Assembly (NCBI GenBank): GCA_964472905.1
Contig: CAYYMI010000001.1
Coordinates: 36,620 to 100,619, forward strand
Reading direction: 5' to 3'
Length of the DNA: 64,000 nucleotides
Origin: Hellea sp964472905
GTDB taxonomy: Bacteria > Pseudomonadota > Alphaproteobacteria > Caulobacterales > Maricaulaceae
The position numbers and the translations under genes were made by a program. Below, piece after piece: positions 9,603 through 18,364 of the stretch (position 1 is the first letter of the stretch; each line of letters opens with the position of its first letter). The notes beneath the pieces were generated by a model that saw only the letters and a list, made by a program, of their open reading frames with translations, did no database searches and had not been told where the DNA came from.

Positions 9603-10198
9603 TATTCTGCCGCCTGTCCCTTCTCATCACCTGGGAGAATATATTTCGCACCTTCCCACGGAGACATGAAATCGAAGCTACGATATTCTTGCGGCAAGTT
9701 TACAGGTTCATAGACAACGGATTTGCGCTCTTCATCATAGCGCACTTCAACGAAGCCAGAGAGCGGGAAATCTTTGCGGAGCGGATAGCCCTCAAAACCA
9801 TAATCCGTGAGAATACGGCGTAAATCAGGATGCTCATCAAAAAGAATGCCGTACATATCAAAAGCTTCGCGCTCATACCAATTGGCATTCGGAAAGAGCG
9901 ATGTGACGCTGTGCACTGGCACTGTTTCATCCGTCGAAACTTTGATACGAATGCGCGTATTATGCGCCATAGATAGCATATGATAAACCACATCAAAACG
10001 GCGTTCACGGCTAGGGTAATCAACACCGCAAATATCAATCAGGCTTGAGAATTTACAAATTGGATCATCACGTAAAAAACTAATCACGGTCGTGATTTCA
10101 GCACGACGCGCCTCTATCGTGAGCTCACCATTCTCTATTGAAGCTGCATTAACAGCATCGGCTAGCTGCGTTTTGATATGGTCCTTCAGGTCTTCCAT
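9602..10198 (-). CDS. nuoC: NADH-quinone oxidoreductase subunit C
   Basis: 30-kDa peripheral-arm subunit (198 aa) that helps bind NuoD and NuoB. The family signature is seen in the C-terminal half: ERRFDVVYHML, then EREAFDMYGI, then HPDLRRILTDYGFEGYPLRK. It lies 3 bases after nuoB and overlaps nuoD by one base. Length and motif order are normal. Confidence 0.96.
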   Translation of the reverse strand: MEDLKDHIKTQLADAVNAASIENGELTIEARRAEITTVISFLRDDPICKFSSLIDICGVDYPSRERRFDVVYHMLSMAHNTRIRIKVSTDETVPVHSVTSLFPNANWYEREAFDMYGILFDEHPDLRRILTDYGFEGYPLRKDFPLSGFVEVRYDEERKSVVYEPVNLPQEYRSFDFMSPWEGAKYILPGDEKGQAAE

Positions 10199-10201
10199 AG
10201 C

Positions 10202-10768
10202 TTATCGCTCGATAGTCCCTTCACGGCGGATTTTCTTTTGCAATTGTAAAATACCATACACCAAAGCTTCTGCGGTTGGCGGACAGCCCGGCACGTAAAC
10301 ATCAACTGGTACGATTCGGTCACACCCTCGCACCACTGCATAGGAATAGTGATAATAGCCGCCACCATTGGCACATGAGCCCATTGAAATCACATAGCGC
10401 GGATTAGGCATTTGATCGTAAACCTTCCGCAATGCGGGTGCCATTTTATTGGTCAATGTTCCCGCAACAATCATAACATCAGACTGTCTGGGGGAAGCCC
10501 TTGGCGCAAAACCAAACCGCTCAAGATCATAACGCGGCATAGACGCCTGCATCATCTCTACAGCACAGCAGGCCAGACCGAATGTCATCCACATCAAGCT
10601 GCCTGTACGGGCCCAAGTAATTAAGTCATCAGAAGCGGCTGTGATAAAGCCTTTATCTGCCAATTGATCAGACAGACCATCAAAATAAGGGTCATGTTTT
10701 TTAGGGTCGTAAGCTGGGGCGCCAATGTCGCGCGCGGCAGTTCCTGCTGGCTTAATGATAGAGCTCAT
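10202..10768 (-). CDS. nuoB: NADH-quinone oxidoreductase subunit B
   Basis: Carries the [4Fe-4S] cluster N2, the last electron carrier before quinone. The tandem cysteines in GLACCAVEMM, then CANGGGYYHY and PGCPPTAEAL are the four ligands. The ATG at 10768 (MSSIIKPAG, 188 aa) is chosen because it lies 4 bases after the nuoA stop; an in-frame start 54 bases further up would overlap nuoA and adds a non-conserved sequence. Three bases separate it from nuoC. Confidence 0.96.
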   Translation of the reverse strand: MSSIIKPAGTAARDIGAPAYDPKKHDPYFDGLSDQLADKGFITAASDDLITWARTGSLMWMTFGLACCAVEMMQASMPRYDLERFGFAPRASPRQSDVMIVAGTLTNKMAPALRKVYDQMPNPRYVISMGSCANGGGYYHYSYAVVRGCDRIVPVDVYVPGCPPTAEALVYGILQLQKKIRREGTIER

Positions 10769-10772
10769 CCCC

Positions 10773-11138
10773 CTACTCCCAATCCAGCGCGCCGCGTTTC
10801 CACGCATAAACCAAACCTGCAATAAGCTCTAAAAGGAAGAGCATTACAACAAACCAGCCCCAAAAGCCAACTTTGTCGAGCGAAACCGCGTAGGGGAAAA
10901 GAAAAGCCACTTCGAGGTCGAATATTATGAATAGAATAGCGACGAGGTAGAAACGGACGTCAAATTTCATGCGAGAATCATCAAAGGCATTAAAGCCACA
11001 CTCATATGTGGAGAGCTTCTCAGTATCACCCTCTTTCGGGGCAATAATGGCCGGAACAACCAGTAGAGCAAGGCTAAATGCCGTGGCTATTCCTAACAGG
11101 ATAACTATTGGCAGGTAATTGAGCAAAAACTCAGACAT
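10773..11138 (-). CDS. nuoA: NADH-quinone oxidoreductase subunit A
   Basis: First gene of the nuo operon (121 aa, ND3 homologue), with three transmembrane helices and the conserved YECGFNAFDDSRMKF loop involved in the active/deactive transition and quinone site. The ATG at 11138 (MSEFLLNYLP) is preceded by a GGAAAAAGAG purine stretch that can serve as ribosome binding site. A longer in-frame start 36 bases upstream adds unlike residues. The promoter must lie in 11139–11312, where I see no clear sigma70 pair. Confidence 0.95.
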   Translation of the reverse strand: MSEFLLNYLPIVILLGIATAFSLALLVVPAIIAPKEGDTEKLSTYECGFNAFDDSRMKFDVRFYLVAILFIIFDLEVAFLFPYAVSLDKVGFWGWFVVMLFLLELIAGLVYAWKRGALDWE

Positions 11139-11312
11139 TAAGACTCTTTTTCCACTTCTAACGAGCTTGTGCATTTTTCGTCAAAAAACTGCCCAAGACT
11201 CACGATAATGCGTCCACAATCGCGCCGGAACCTAGTCATCTGCCCCCATGATTGCAACGCCTATCTTTGATAAAATTACAACTAATTCACAAAGGTCGCA
11301 CCTGACCAAAAC
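11139..11312. other. intergenic region upstream of nuoA
   Basis: About 170 bases separate nuoA from the stop of the next minus-strand gene. The nuo promoter is expected here. A TTGCAA followed 17 bases later by TAGGTT on the minus strand is a poor match, and the weak GGTC/GACC stem downstream of the YcgN gene lacks a U-tract. No small ORF is seen. Confidence 0.5.
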
Positions 11313-11780
11313 CTAGGTTATATCCGGCTCACCTGGCCAAATGACAATACGTGTGATTTGCTCTTCCTCAGATACGAATATTTCACTCGTTACGGCGTCT
11401 TGGACACTCATACCAACATCATGAATAGTTTGCCGTGATCCACTGACTAGATGATGGTAATCTGGTAGGTCTTTCCCTTCTGAGATCAATCGATAAGCGC
11501 ATGTACGAGGCATCCACTTAAGCGTAGCCACATTATTGGGCGTTAACGTCACACAATCAGGGACTTTTTGGCTTCGATTGGTATAATCTGTACACTGGCA
11601 CGTCTGGGGATCGAAAAGCTTACACGCGACATCTGTAATGTAAATCGCGGCAGTTTCTTCATCTTCTAAACGGATACAGCAGCACTTCCCACAGCTATCA
11701 CAAAGGCTTTCCCACTCAGATGGGCTCATTTCTGCCATATTTTTGGCTTTCCAGAACGGAAGATTTGTTTTGCTCGACAT
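11313..11780 (-). CDS. YcgN-type cysteine cluster protein (UPF0260)
   Basis: A 155-aa soluble protein of the YcgN/UPF0260 family, with the conserved cysteine pattern WESLCDSCGKCCCIRL near the N-terminus, then TCQCTDY, PDC and the MPRTCAYRL motif. Such patterns are thought to bind a zinc ion or Fe–S cluster; the biochemical role is unknown. The ATG at 11780 (MSSKTNLPFWKAK) matches the family N-terminus, in which the FW motif starts a few residues in; the longer frame to 11870 would run into the divergent penicillin-binding protein gene. Only 16 bases separate the two divergent starts. Confidence 0.88.
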   Translation of the reverse strand: MSSKTNLPFWKAKNMAEMSPSEWESLCDSCGKCCCIRLEDEETAAIYITDVACKLFDPQTCQCTDYTNRSQKVPDCVTLTPNNVATLKWMPRTCAYRLISEGKDLPDYHHLVSGSRQTIHDVGMSVQDAVTSEIFVSEEEQITRIVIWPGEPDIT

Positions 11781-11796
11781 GAGAAGCCCATATACA

Positions 11797-13800
11797 ATGA
11801 TGGACGACATGCCAACATACCGTGCCGATATCGATGTCGCGAATGACAACCAAACCCGCCGAAAGCGCAATATAGTGCTTGTAGTTTTGGCTGCGTTAAT
11901 CCTTATCGTAACATTTGGTTACTTTCAAACCCGCTATTATCTTATGAACGGCTTGCCAAATTTACCTGATAAAACAACGATGTGGGAGATGAACCTCGAG
12001 CCAAACTTAACCCTCCTTGATAAAGACGGAGAAATTATTGGCCATCGCGGGCCCTATCTGGGCGAACCTATGAAACTAAGCGACATGCCCGATTATGTGG
12101 CTAATGCATTTCTCGCCATCGAAGATGAACGATTCTACGAACATCAAGGAATCGATAACAAAGCCATTTTGCGGGCTATGATTGAGAATACGAAATCTGG
12201 CAGTAAGGGCCAAGGAGGGTCTACCCTAACACAACAACTCGTAAAGAACATGGTTTTAACGCCTGAGAAGACCTATCGTAGAAAATTTCAGGAAATGTGG
12301 CTTGCCCGTGAAATGGAGCAACGGCTCACAAAACCAGAAATTTTAGAACTCTATCTGAACCGCATTCCTTTAGGTCCCCGCATTTTTGGCGTAGAAGCGG
12401 CGTCGCAAAAATATTTCGAAAAATCAGCAAGAAATCTTACATTATCAGAAGCTGCGCTTTTAGCAGGTTTGCCCAAAGCCCCTTCTCGATATGATCCGAC
12501 GGTAAATTATGATGGAGCTCTTAGCCGGTCTACGCTCGTCCTACAGCGTATGGCCGAAAACAATATGATCTCTTTTGAGGTTATGAGCGCCGCAGAAAAG
12601 TCACCTCCAACAATTTCTACAAATGAAGAAACTCTCATCGAAGCAGAACAAATAGGGCATGCTTTTGATTTCATAGCTGAAAAAGCCCAAGGGCTAGTTG
12701 GAAGTCAGCATAAAGATCTGGTAATCAAAACAACGCTCGACATTAAACTCCAAAAGAAAGCTAATGCCGTCATAAAAAAAGTACTCGACCGGAACGAAAA
12801 GTCAAAAAAAGTAACTGAAGGTTCACTCGTTTCAATTGAAACACAAACTGGCGCGGTAAGAGCTATTATAGGCGGACGGGATTATAAAAAATCAAAATTT
12901 AACCGCGCGACCCAAGCGAAACGTCAACCTGGGAGTTCATTCAAATCATTTGTCTATGCGGCTGCACTTGAAGATGGGTTTACTCCAGGAACCATAAGAA
13001 TAGATCAGCCAACCGAAATTGCAGGATGGGCCCCCGAAAACTATACGAAACGTTACAGAGGGCCAATGTCCATTCGAGAAGCTTTAAAATTATCGATAAA
13101 CACAATAGCTGCGCAAGTTGGCGCGGAGATTGGCCCATCTAGAGTAGCAGCGCTCGCCAATCGTTTTGGCATAACAACCGAGATGAGACCAGAATATTCC
13201 ATTTCTTTAGGGTCCTCTGAGGTGACACTTTATGATCTGACAGGGGCTTATACTGTATTTGCCAATGAAGGCAGCAAGTACGAACCTTACATTATTGAAG
13301 CTATATCGAATACGGCAAAAACGCCACTTTACACACGACGCCAGACATCGCCATCACGCGTTTACCCCGTACCATATGCTCGGCAAATGACGTCGATATT
13401 AAGAGATGTTATTGATAGCGGAACAGGACATGGCGCTCAACTTGGGTCGCGACAAGCCGCTGGTAAAACAGGAACATCCCAAGATTACAGAGATGCTTGG
13501 TTTATTGGATTTACAGCACATTACACAACAGGTGTTTGGTTGGGTAATGACGATAATGCGCCAATGAGAAAGATAACAGGCGGCCTCTTACCCGTTGACG
13601 CATGGAAAGATTACATGCGCACGGCTCATAAAGGTCTTAAGTTACGACCTCTAAGCGCTCCTGACCCTCAAGTGAATGACCCGGTTATTCTTAACCAAAT
13701 AGCCTTTTATGATAACCTTGTTTCAGCCTTTACAGCCGAGCGTGATGTCGCAAGCGGAGCTACTGCGCCAAGTGGCGGCCCAAGAAGCGCCGGTAGATAA
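11797..13800 (+). CDS. Class A penicillin-binding protein (transglycosylase/transpeptidase)
   Basis: Bifunctional peptidoglycan synthase of the PBP1 type, anchored in the inner membrane. From the ATG at 11797 it has 667 aa: a short cytoplasmic head, one membrane helix (about residues 26–43), a GT51 glycosyltransferase with EDERFYEHQGID (catalytic Glu 109) and QGGSTLTQQ, and a transpeptidase domain with SxxK at S380–K383 (PGSSFKSF), SIN and KTGTS. The start is chosen for the GAGAAG ribosome binding site at 11781–11786; the frame extends to 11743 but would overlap the divergent gene. It lacks the OB-fold insert of large PBP1A proteins, so it is a compact form. Confidence 0.93.
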   Translation: MMDDMPTYRADIDVANDNQTRRKRNIVLVVLAALILIVTFGYFQTRYYLMNGLPNLPDKTTMWEMNLEPNLTLLDKDGEIIGHRGPYLGEPMKLSDMPDYVANAFLAIEDERFYEHQGIDNKAILRAMIENTKSGSKGQGGSTLTQQLVKNMVLTPEKTYRRKFQEMWLAREMEQRLTKPEILELYLNRIPLGPRIFGVEAASQKYFEKSARNLTLSEAALLAGLPKAPSRYDPTVNYDGALSRSTLVLQRMAENNMISFEVMSAAEKSPPTISTNEETLIEAEQIGHAFDFIAEKAQGLVGSQHKDLVIKTTLDIKLQKKANAVIKKVLDRNEKSKKVTEGSLVSIETQTGAVRAIIGGRDYKKSKFNRATQAKRQPGSSFKSFVYAAALEDGFTPGTIRIDQPTEIAGWAPENYTKRYRGPMSIREALKLSINTIAAQVGAEIGPSRVAALANRFGITTEMRPEYSISLGSSEVTLYDLTGAYTVFANEGSKYEPYIIEAISNTAKTPLYTRRQTSPSRVYPVPYARQMTSILRDVIDSGTGHGAQLGSRQAAGKTGTSQDYRDAWFIGFTAHYTTGVWLGNDDNAPMRKITGGLLPVDAWKDYMRTAHKGLKLRPLSAPDPQVNDPVILNQIAFYDNLVSAFTAERDVASGATAPSGGPRSAGR

Positions 13801-13873
13801 TCTGAAAACAATAAAATTTAACCCTTTTTAAACCATAAAATAGCAAATCTTCATCAATGAATGAGGGATTGTA

Positions 13874-14563
13874 ATGTTCAGACTAATCAAACCATTTTGT
13901 ATATTGGGGGTTTTAGGCCTGTCAGCTTGTGCTTCCGTCACTGATAATATTCCAACTGTTAAAATAGAGCGTAAAAAGCCTAAAGTTATAAAAACTACGC
14001 AAGCAAATTACACTACGCCTAAAGTTCATAAAGCCGAAGCCGCTTTGGTGTGTGAAAATGATAATATGCGGGCGCGCTCCACAGATAGAAATTTAAAAAA
14101 TGATACAGCCCGCGTTTTAGTTTTAGAAGAAGGTGGACGGTCATCCAATATTATCGCTGATGTTGAAGTTAACTGCCGAGATTATTTTCAATCTGCGAGA
14201 CCGCATACAATCCAAAGTCGATCAGCCTTAACGACAACTCAAAACTCGCCAAATACGGTTTATGTCTCTCCACAAAGCCAAACGGCTAACTATACGCAAT
14301 CAGCCCCACAGCCCGTTATTAATGCTGCTACGCCCCCTCAAAAGATACAACAGCCACAAGTCATCAAAGCATCCTCAAATATCCAAGCAGCAGATGGATA
14401 TTATTACTCCATAAAAAAAGGCGATACACTCTACCGTATCGCCAAAGACAATTGTTCATCTGTTATGGATATATCAGCGCTTAATGGGATATATGATCCC
14501 ACTAAAATCGAAGTTCATCAAATTATTCGATTACCTGCAAAAAAGTGTAACGCTAGAAATTAA
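13874..14563 (+). CDS. LysM-domain lipoprotein
   Basis: A 229-aa predicted lipoprotein. Residues 1–19 form a signal peptide with lipobox LSAC (Cys 19). The middle is low-complexity, rich in Thr, Gln, Ser and Pro. The C-terminal ~50 residues form one LysM repeat (YSIKKGDTLYRIAKDN … INGIYDPTKI-like core, ending IIRLPAKK), which binds peptidoglycan glycan chains. It follows the penicillin-binding protein gene by 73 bases and may be co-transcribed, which would suit a cell-wall role. It converges on the coiled-coil gene with a 3-base gap. Confidence 0.85.
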   Translation: MFRLIKPFCILGVLGLSACASVTDNIPTVKIERKKPKVIKTTQANYTTPKVHKAEAALVCENDNMRARSTDRNLKNDTARVLVLEEGGRSSNIIADVEVNCRDYFQSARPHTIQSRSALTTTQNSPNTVYVSPQSQTANYTQSAPQPVINAATPPQKIQQPQVIKASSNIQAADGYYYSIKKGDTLYRIAKDNCSSVMDISALNGIYDPTKIEVHQIIRLPAKKCNARN

Positions 14564-14566
14564 GCG

Positions 14567-15856
14567 TTAAACAGCTTTTAAGCGTCCGCGACCATCATCT
14601 TTCTTGTTTGAATTCTTCGCAGAACCTGCACTCTCGCTTTTTGTTCGGGCCAATGGGCTGGACGACCTTGCAGCTTCAGCCGCAATCATGCTTTGCCCAA
14701 TACTAACACCACCAATAGCCGCATAACGTTCTAATTTTTGTTTCTGAACCTGATTGATCTTACGCAGCGTATCAATGTCTTCCATAGCGGCTGTAAACTT
14801 GGCATTTAGATTTTCAAATTCAACTTTTGATCTCGCTAAAGCTCTTGCATTACGCTCAACCTCATCCGCTTTGCCGCGGAAACGTTGCTCATTACGGTCA
14901 TTTCTTTCGCGTTCATTTTCAAGTTGGTTTCTAAGCGTAATAACTTCCTCGTCAAAATGGCTGGACATATTATCTTTAATCCGAACCTGCGTATTTAATT
15001 GCTCGATCCGACTCTTAAGGGCTAAGGTCTCATCATCTCTGCGCTTTAGCGTATCCTCATAGACATTCTTCTGAGTTTTTATGTCATATTTAGCGTTTTC
15101 AAGCGCGCCTGAAGCTTCGAAAAACTTCGCCTTCATTTCATTAGCATCTAAACGTAAGTTCTTAAGCTCAACTGTAGACGTATCATTCTCTTTGGTTTTA
15201 CGCTCCAGCCTAACCGTCAATTCCTCGGCGCTTTTCTGGAGTTCCATTACACGATGTGTTTGAGACGATAGTTCTGCGGCTTGCTGAGCAACTTCATCTT
15301 GGAAATTTTGGTTTGCTAGTTGTAACGTAGACAGACGCTCATCCTTTTGATTGAGCTGGCTTGATAGGCTTTCAATATCACGCCCTTGCTGAATAAGCTT
15401 CTCGTGCTCAGCCACTTCTCTATCCTTGCGCTGTGCAATTTCTGCCTTTGCATTTTCAAACTGTTGCTTCATTTCATTATGCTGACGCTCGAGGCTGACG
15501 AGCTTGCTTTCTTGTTCTGAAGCCCAACTTGTCTTTTGCTCTAGTTTTTTACGAACAGATTCAAGATCATTCGTCAGAGTGGAATTTTCGCCTTCTAACC
15601 GGGACACGTGCCTTAGACCCACTTCCATTTTAGCAATCGTTTTGTTTAAGGCTGTCATGCGTTTAGCAGCAAGTTGCTGTTGATCGGCTGAAGCTTTGAA
15701 CTCATTTGTAAGATAATCGACAGATTCACGCGCCGATAATATATCTTCAGAACTCGCGGTTCTGCCAGACAAAGATGCTGAGGGTTGATAGACGGGTTTA
15801 ATCCCACCAGAAATTTTGACAGGCGCTGCAGCTTTTTCGCGTTTAAAGAATTTCAT
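14567..15856 (-). CDS. Long coiled-coil protein, function unknown
   Basis: A 429-aa cytoplasmic protein with no signal peptide. After a basic N-terminus (MKFFKREKAAAPVK) and a short linker, residues from about 45 to 385 are almost uninterrupted Leu/Glu/Gln/Lys/Arg heptad-like sequence, so a long rod is expected. The end is a Ser/Lys-rich basic tail. I do not recognise a family. A basic head, a rod of this length and about 430 aa overall are general features shared with bacterial filament-forming proteins such as crescentin, but I see no sequence motif that proves relationship. It sits convergent to a wall-binding LysM lipoprotein and divergent to an M48 protease gene. Confidence 0.8.
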   Translation of the reverse strand: MKFFKREKAAAPVKISGGIKPVYQPSASLSGRTASSEDILSARESVDYLTNEFKASADQQQLAAKRMTALNKTIAKMEVGLRHVSRLEGENSTLTNDLESVRKKLEQKTSWASEQESKLVSLERQHNEMKQQFENAKAEIAQRKDREVAEHEKLIQQGRDIESLSSQLNQKDERLSTLQLANQNFQDEVAQQAAELSSQTHRVMELQKSAEELTVRLERKTKENDTSTVELKNLRLDANEMKAKFFEASGALENAKYDIKTQKNVYEDTLKRRDDETLALKSRIEQLNTQVRIKDNMSSHFDEEVITLRNQLENERERNDRNEQRFRGKADEVERNARALARSKVEFENLNAKFTAAMEDIDTLRKINQVQKQKLERYAAIGGVSIGQSMIAAEAARSSSPLARTKSESAGSAKNSNKKDDGRGRLKAV

Positions 15857-16008
15857 AGTATCCCCCTAAAAGGTTAAAACCAAAGACAGGTAAATCCGAA
15901 TCAATAAGTTAACGATACATAAACAAAAGCTATCAACAAGACGTAACACACTCCGATAATTCGAAAATATCCAGTGACACGGCATATTTCAGCCTCTAAC
16001 CGTCTGAA

Positions 16009-16052
16009 ATCATCCTGCATATTCACTGTAATCATCCTGCATATTCACTGTA
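16009..16052. repeat. perfect 22-bp tandem duplication
   Basis: The 22-base unit beginning ATCATCCTGC and ending ATTCACTGTA occurs twice head to tail without mismatch (16009–16030 and 16031–16052). It lies in the 267-base region between the divergent coiled-coil and M48 protease genes, about 70 bases before the TTG start of the latter. It could be a doubled regulator site or simple slippage product. A small dyad GTTAC-N6-GTAAC follows at 16055–16070. Confidence 0.9.
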
Positions 16053-16123
16053 ATGTTACTCGTGCGTAACTTGCGCGATAGGATAAGACTAAGCTAGAAT
16101 TCATCTAAATTAAGGAAAACTCG

Positions 16124-17524
16124 TTGCCTCATAACCAAATTAAGTTTGTCTTCGCTATATTAGCTACGATGCTGATAACGATTGGTCATGCCTGTCCTGC
16201 CTTTGCCCAGTCGTTATTACGCGATACTGAAATTGAAGAGACGCTTAACGAATATACGGATCCAATATTGAGGGCTGCTGGTCTTAATCCGTCAAATGTA
16301 GATTTATATCTTGTCAATGATCCATCATTAAATGCTTTTGTCACCCGCGGACAAAATATTTTTCTGCACAGCGGTCTTATTTTAGAGGCAGATACGCCTA
16401 ACCAGCTCAAAGGCGTTATCGCGCATGAAGCCGGCCATATTGCAGGCGGTCACATTGTTCGCAGTGATTACGGCAATCGAAGTGCCTATGGCGCTATTTT
16501 AATCGCCGCGGGCATCGGACTTGCCGCGATACTTGCAGGTGAAGGTGAAGCCGGAGCCTTAGTATTAGGCGGTTCTCAACAATTTGGCGTTATCGAAGCC
16601 CTAGCTTATTCCCGCGTCAACGAGTCTGCAGCCGATCAATACGCCGCTCAATATATGGAGCGTACGGGACAATCAGGACAGGGGTTAATTGACTTTTTCG
16701 ATAAATTTCGGGCGCAAGAAGTTCTGTCACAAGCTCGGCGTTTTCCATATTTTAGAGGTCACCCTCTCTCGTCAAACCGTATCGATGCCTTGAGAGAAAA
16801 AGTCGAGGAAAGTGCCTATACAACTATAGCCGATTCCGAAGATCATCAGCACCGTCTTGATATGACAAAAGCTAAACTCAGGGGCTTCCTAGAAGGCCCT
16901 CAACTTGTTTTTTCAAAATACCCCCCCAGCGATACATCTAAACCCGCACGATATGCGAGAGCTGTAGCTCACTTTAAAGCTGCCGATTTACGGAATGCGG
17001 TTCGCGAAATTGACAGCTTGATCGAGGAAGAGCCCAGCAATCCATATTTCTATGAATTAAAAGCCCAAATTCTTTACGAAAGTGGACAAGGCAGCCAGTC
17101 TATTGAGCCCGCTAAACGTGCATTAGAACTCAAACCAGACTCGGCACTATTAAAATTAGCATTGGCTCAAGCTTTGCTAGAGTCAGAAGAGACACTCAAC
17201 GTTCAAAAGTCCGTCGATCTTCTGAAATCGGGCTTACTAGAAGAACCTCAAAACAGCTTCATGTGGTACACATTATCCCGAGCTTATGGAGAATTAAACC
17301 AAGAAGCGCTGGCCAAATATGCAACAGCAGAACAAGCATATGCGATTGGGGATGTGCAACGTGCGCGCTCCTTTGCACAACGCGCCCAAAAAGACCTCCC
17401 GCGTAAAGAACCACAATGGAGACGCGCCTCAGACATCATTGTTATCGCTGATGCAGAACTCGCAAAAAAACGAAGTAAAAGAACTCGGCGAAAACCCCTA
17501 ACCTTTCAGGTCAATCAGCGATAA
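16124..17524 (+). CDS. Periplasmic M48 metalloprotease with TPR repeats (BepA-like)
   Basis: A 466-aa exported zinc protease. Residues 1–28 form a signal peptide ending PAFAQS. The HEAGH zinc motif (about residues 101–105) is followed by the third-ligand helix around NESAADQYAAQYM. The C-terminal half contains TPR-like helices. This domain order is that of BepA/YfgC, which degrades or assists stalled outer-membrane proteins such as LptD. The start is a TTG at 16124 preceded by AAGGAAA with good spacing; no ATG occurs before the signal-peptide core. A membrane-like Gly/Ala segment follows the HEAGH helix, as in relatives. Confidence 0.92.
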   Translation: MPHNQIKFVFAILATMLITIGHACPAFAQSLLRDTEIEETLNEYTDPILRAAGLNPSNVDLYLVNDPSLNAFVTRGQNIFLHSGLILEADTPNQLKGVIAHEAGHIAGGHIVRSDYGNRSAYGAILIAAGIGLAAILAGEGEAGALVLGGSQQFGVIEALAYSRVNESAADQYAAQYMERTGQSGQGLIDFFDKFRAQEVLSQARRFPYFRGHPLSSNRIDALREKVEESAYTTIADSEDHQHRLDMTKAKLRGFLEGPQLVFSKYPPSDTSKPARYARAVAHFKAADLRNAVREIDSLIEEEPSNPYFYELKAQILYESGQGSQSIEPAKRALELKPDSALLKLALAQALLESEETLNVQKSVDLLKSGLLEEPQNSFMWYTLSRAYGELNQEALAKYATAEQAYAIGDVQRARSFAQRAQKDLPRKEPQWRRASDIIVIADAELAKKRSKRTRRKPLTFQVNQR

Positions 17525-17536
17525 ATTATTGTTTCA

Positions 17537-17551
17537 TTAAACCGTAATTAA
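17537..17551. promoter_or_regulatory. CtrA-type box TTAA-N7-TTAA
   Basis: A perfect TTAA-N7-TTAA match lies 81 bases before the start of the DsbA-like gene. This is the full CtrA site of Caulobacter relatives. In DNA this AT-rich a few chance matches per 64 kb are expected, so the position in an intergenic region is the main support. Confidence 0.45.
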
Positions 17552-17631
17552 TACTTTATATTTGTTCTATATCTAGGCTTTCGCTAGTAAGCTAAAATAT
17601 AGCGATTTAACATTTCCGAATGGAGACCCTC

Positions 17632-18360
17632 ATGAAATCATTTGCAGCAACGGCCCTCGCAGTTTCACTCATCGGTATTTCCGGTTGCGCACAGGCAGGG
17701 CAATCTTCTGGGCATGATATGAAGAAGGCAGATGTAGAGCAAATCATCCAAGACTATTTGATGGCTAATCCTGAAATTTTAAGAGAAGCATTAGTTGAGC
17801 TAGAGAAAAAAGAAGATCGCGCCGCCTTAGCCTCTGTATCAGATGCACTATTCAAAGATCCTCGTGATGTTTCAATTGGACCGAAAGACGCTAAAGTCAC
17901 TGTCGTTGAATTTTTTGATTATAATTGTGGGTTCTGCAAAACCTCTTCAGACTGGCTAAAGGGTGTCATGGAAAAACATCCAAAGGATGTCCGCATTGTC
18001 TTTAAAGAACTTCCTATTCTTGACGGACGCACAAAGACATCTCGTAATGCCGCCAAAGCCGCCCTCGCAGCCGCGAGACAAGGAAAATACACAACGATAC
18101 ATTTTTCCTTGATGGCAGAACGCAGTCTCACTGAAGACCGCGTTTTTCAAATTGCCGAAAAAGCAGGGTTAGACATAGAAAAGCTGAAAAAAGACATGAA
18201 GGATCCTGAATTGGATCGTCAACTTCAAGACGGCCTTCTACTTGCTAATCGTATTCCCTCGCTAACGGGAACGCCATTCTTTGTTATTAATGACGATTTT
18301 ATTGCAGGGGCTGATGCTAAAGCATTAGATGCCATGCTTGAAAAAGCTCTAAAAGGGTAA
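17632..18360 (+). CDS. DsbA-family thiol-disulfide oxidoreductase lipoprotein
   Basis: A 242-aa envelope oxidoreductase with a thioredoxin fold. The N-terminus is a signal peptide with a lipobox-like GISGC. A DUF-type dimerisation helix (about residues 30–60, ending LEKKEDR) precedes the catalytic CGFC (FFDYNCGFCK) and a cis-proline segment near TGTPFFVI. This resembles the ScsC/Com1/DsbA-like group that makes or shuffles disulfides in periplasmic proteins. The ATG at 17632 has GGAG six bases upstream; the ATG at 17620 has none. A CtrA-type box lies upstream. It converges with the next gene 4 bases apart. Confidence 0.9.
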   Translation: MKSFAATALAVSLIGISGCAQAGQSSGHDMKKADVEQIIQDYLMANPEILREALVELEKKEDRAALASVSDALFKDPRDVSIGPKDAKVTVVEFFDYNCGFCKTSSDWLKGVMEKHPKDVRIVFKELPILDGRTKTSRNAAKAALAAARQGKYTTIHFSLMAERSLTEDRVFQIAEKAGLDIEKLKKDMKDPELDRQLQDGLLLANRIPSLTGTPFFVINDDFIAGADAKALDAMLEKALKG

Positions 18361-18364
18361 AACG

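Noticed and set aside
13818..13831. TTAA…TTAA pair before the LysM lipoprotein gene
   Set aside because: The spacing is 6 rather than 7 bases, so it does not fit the CtrA consensus; AT-rich DNA gives such pairs by chance.
14754..15263. Serine-rich plus-strand frames opposite the coiled-coil gene
   Set aside because: They are the antisense of Glu/Leu/Arg-rich heptads, which typically yields Ser/Phe/Leu-rich shadow frames.
14567..15856. Assignment of the coiled-coil gene as crescentin (creS)
   Set aside because: Length and overall shape are similar but no specific sequence signature was recognised; coiled coils resemble one another by composition.
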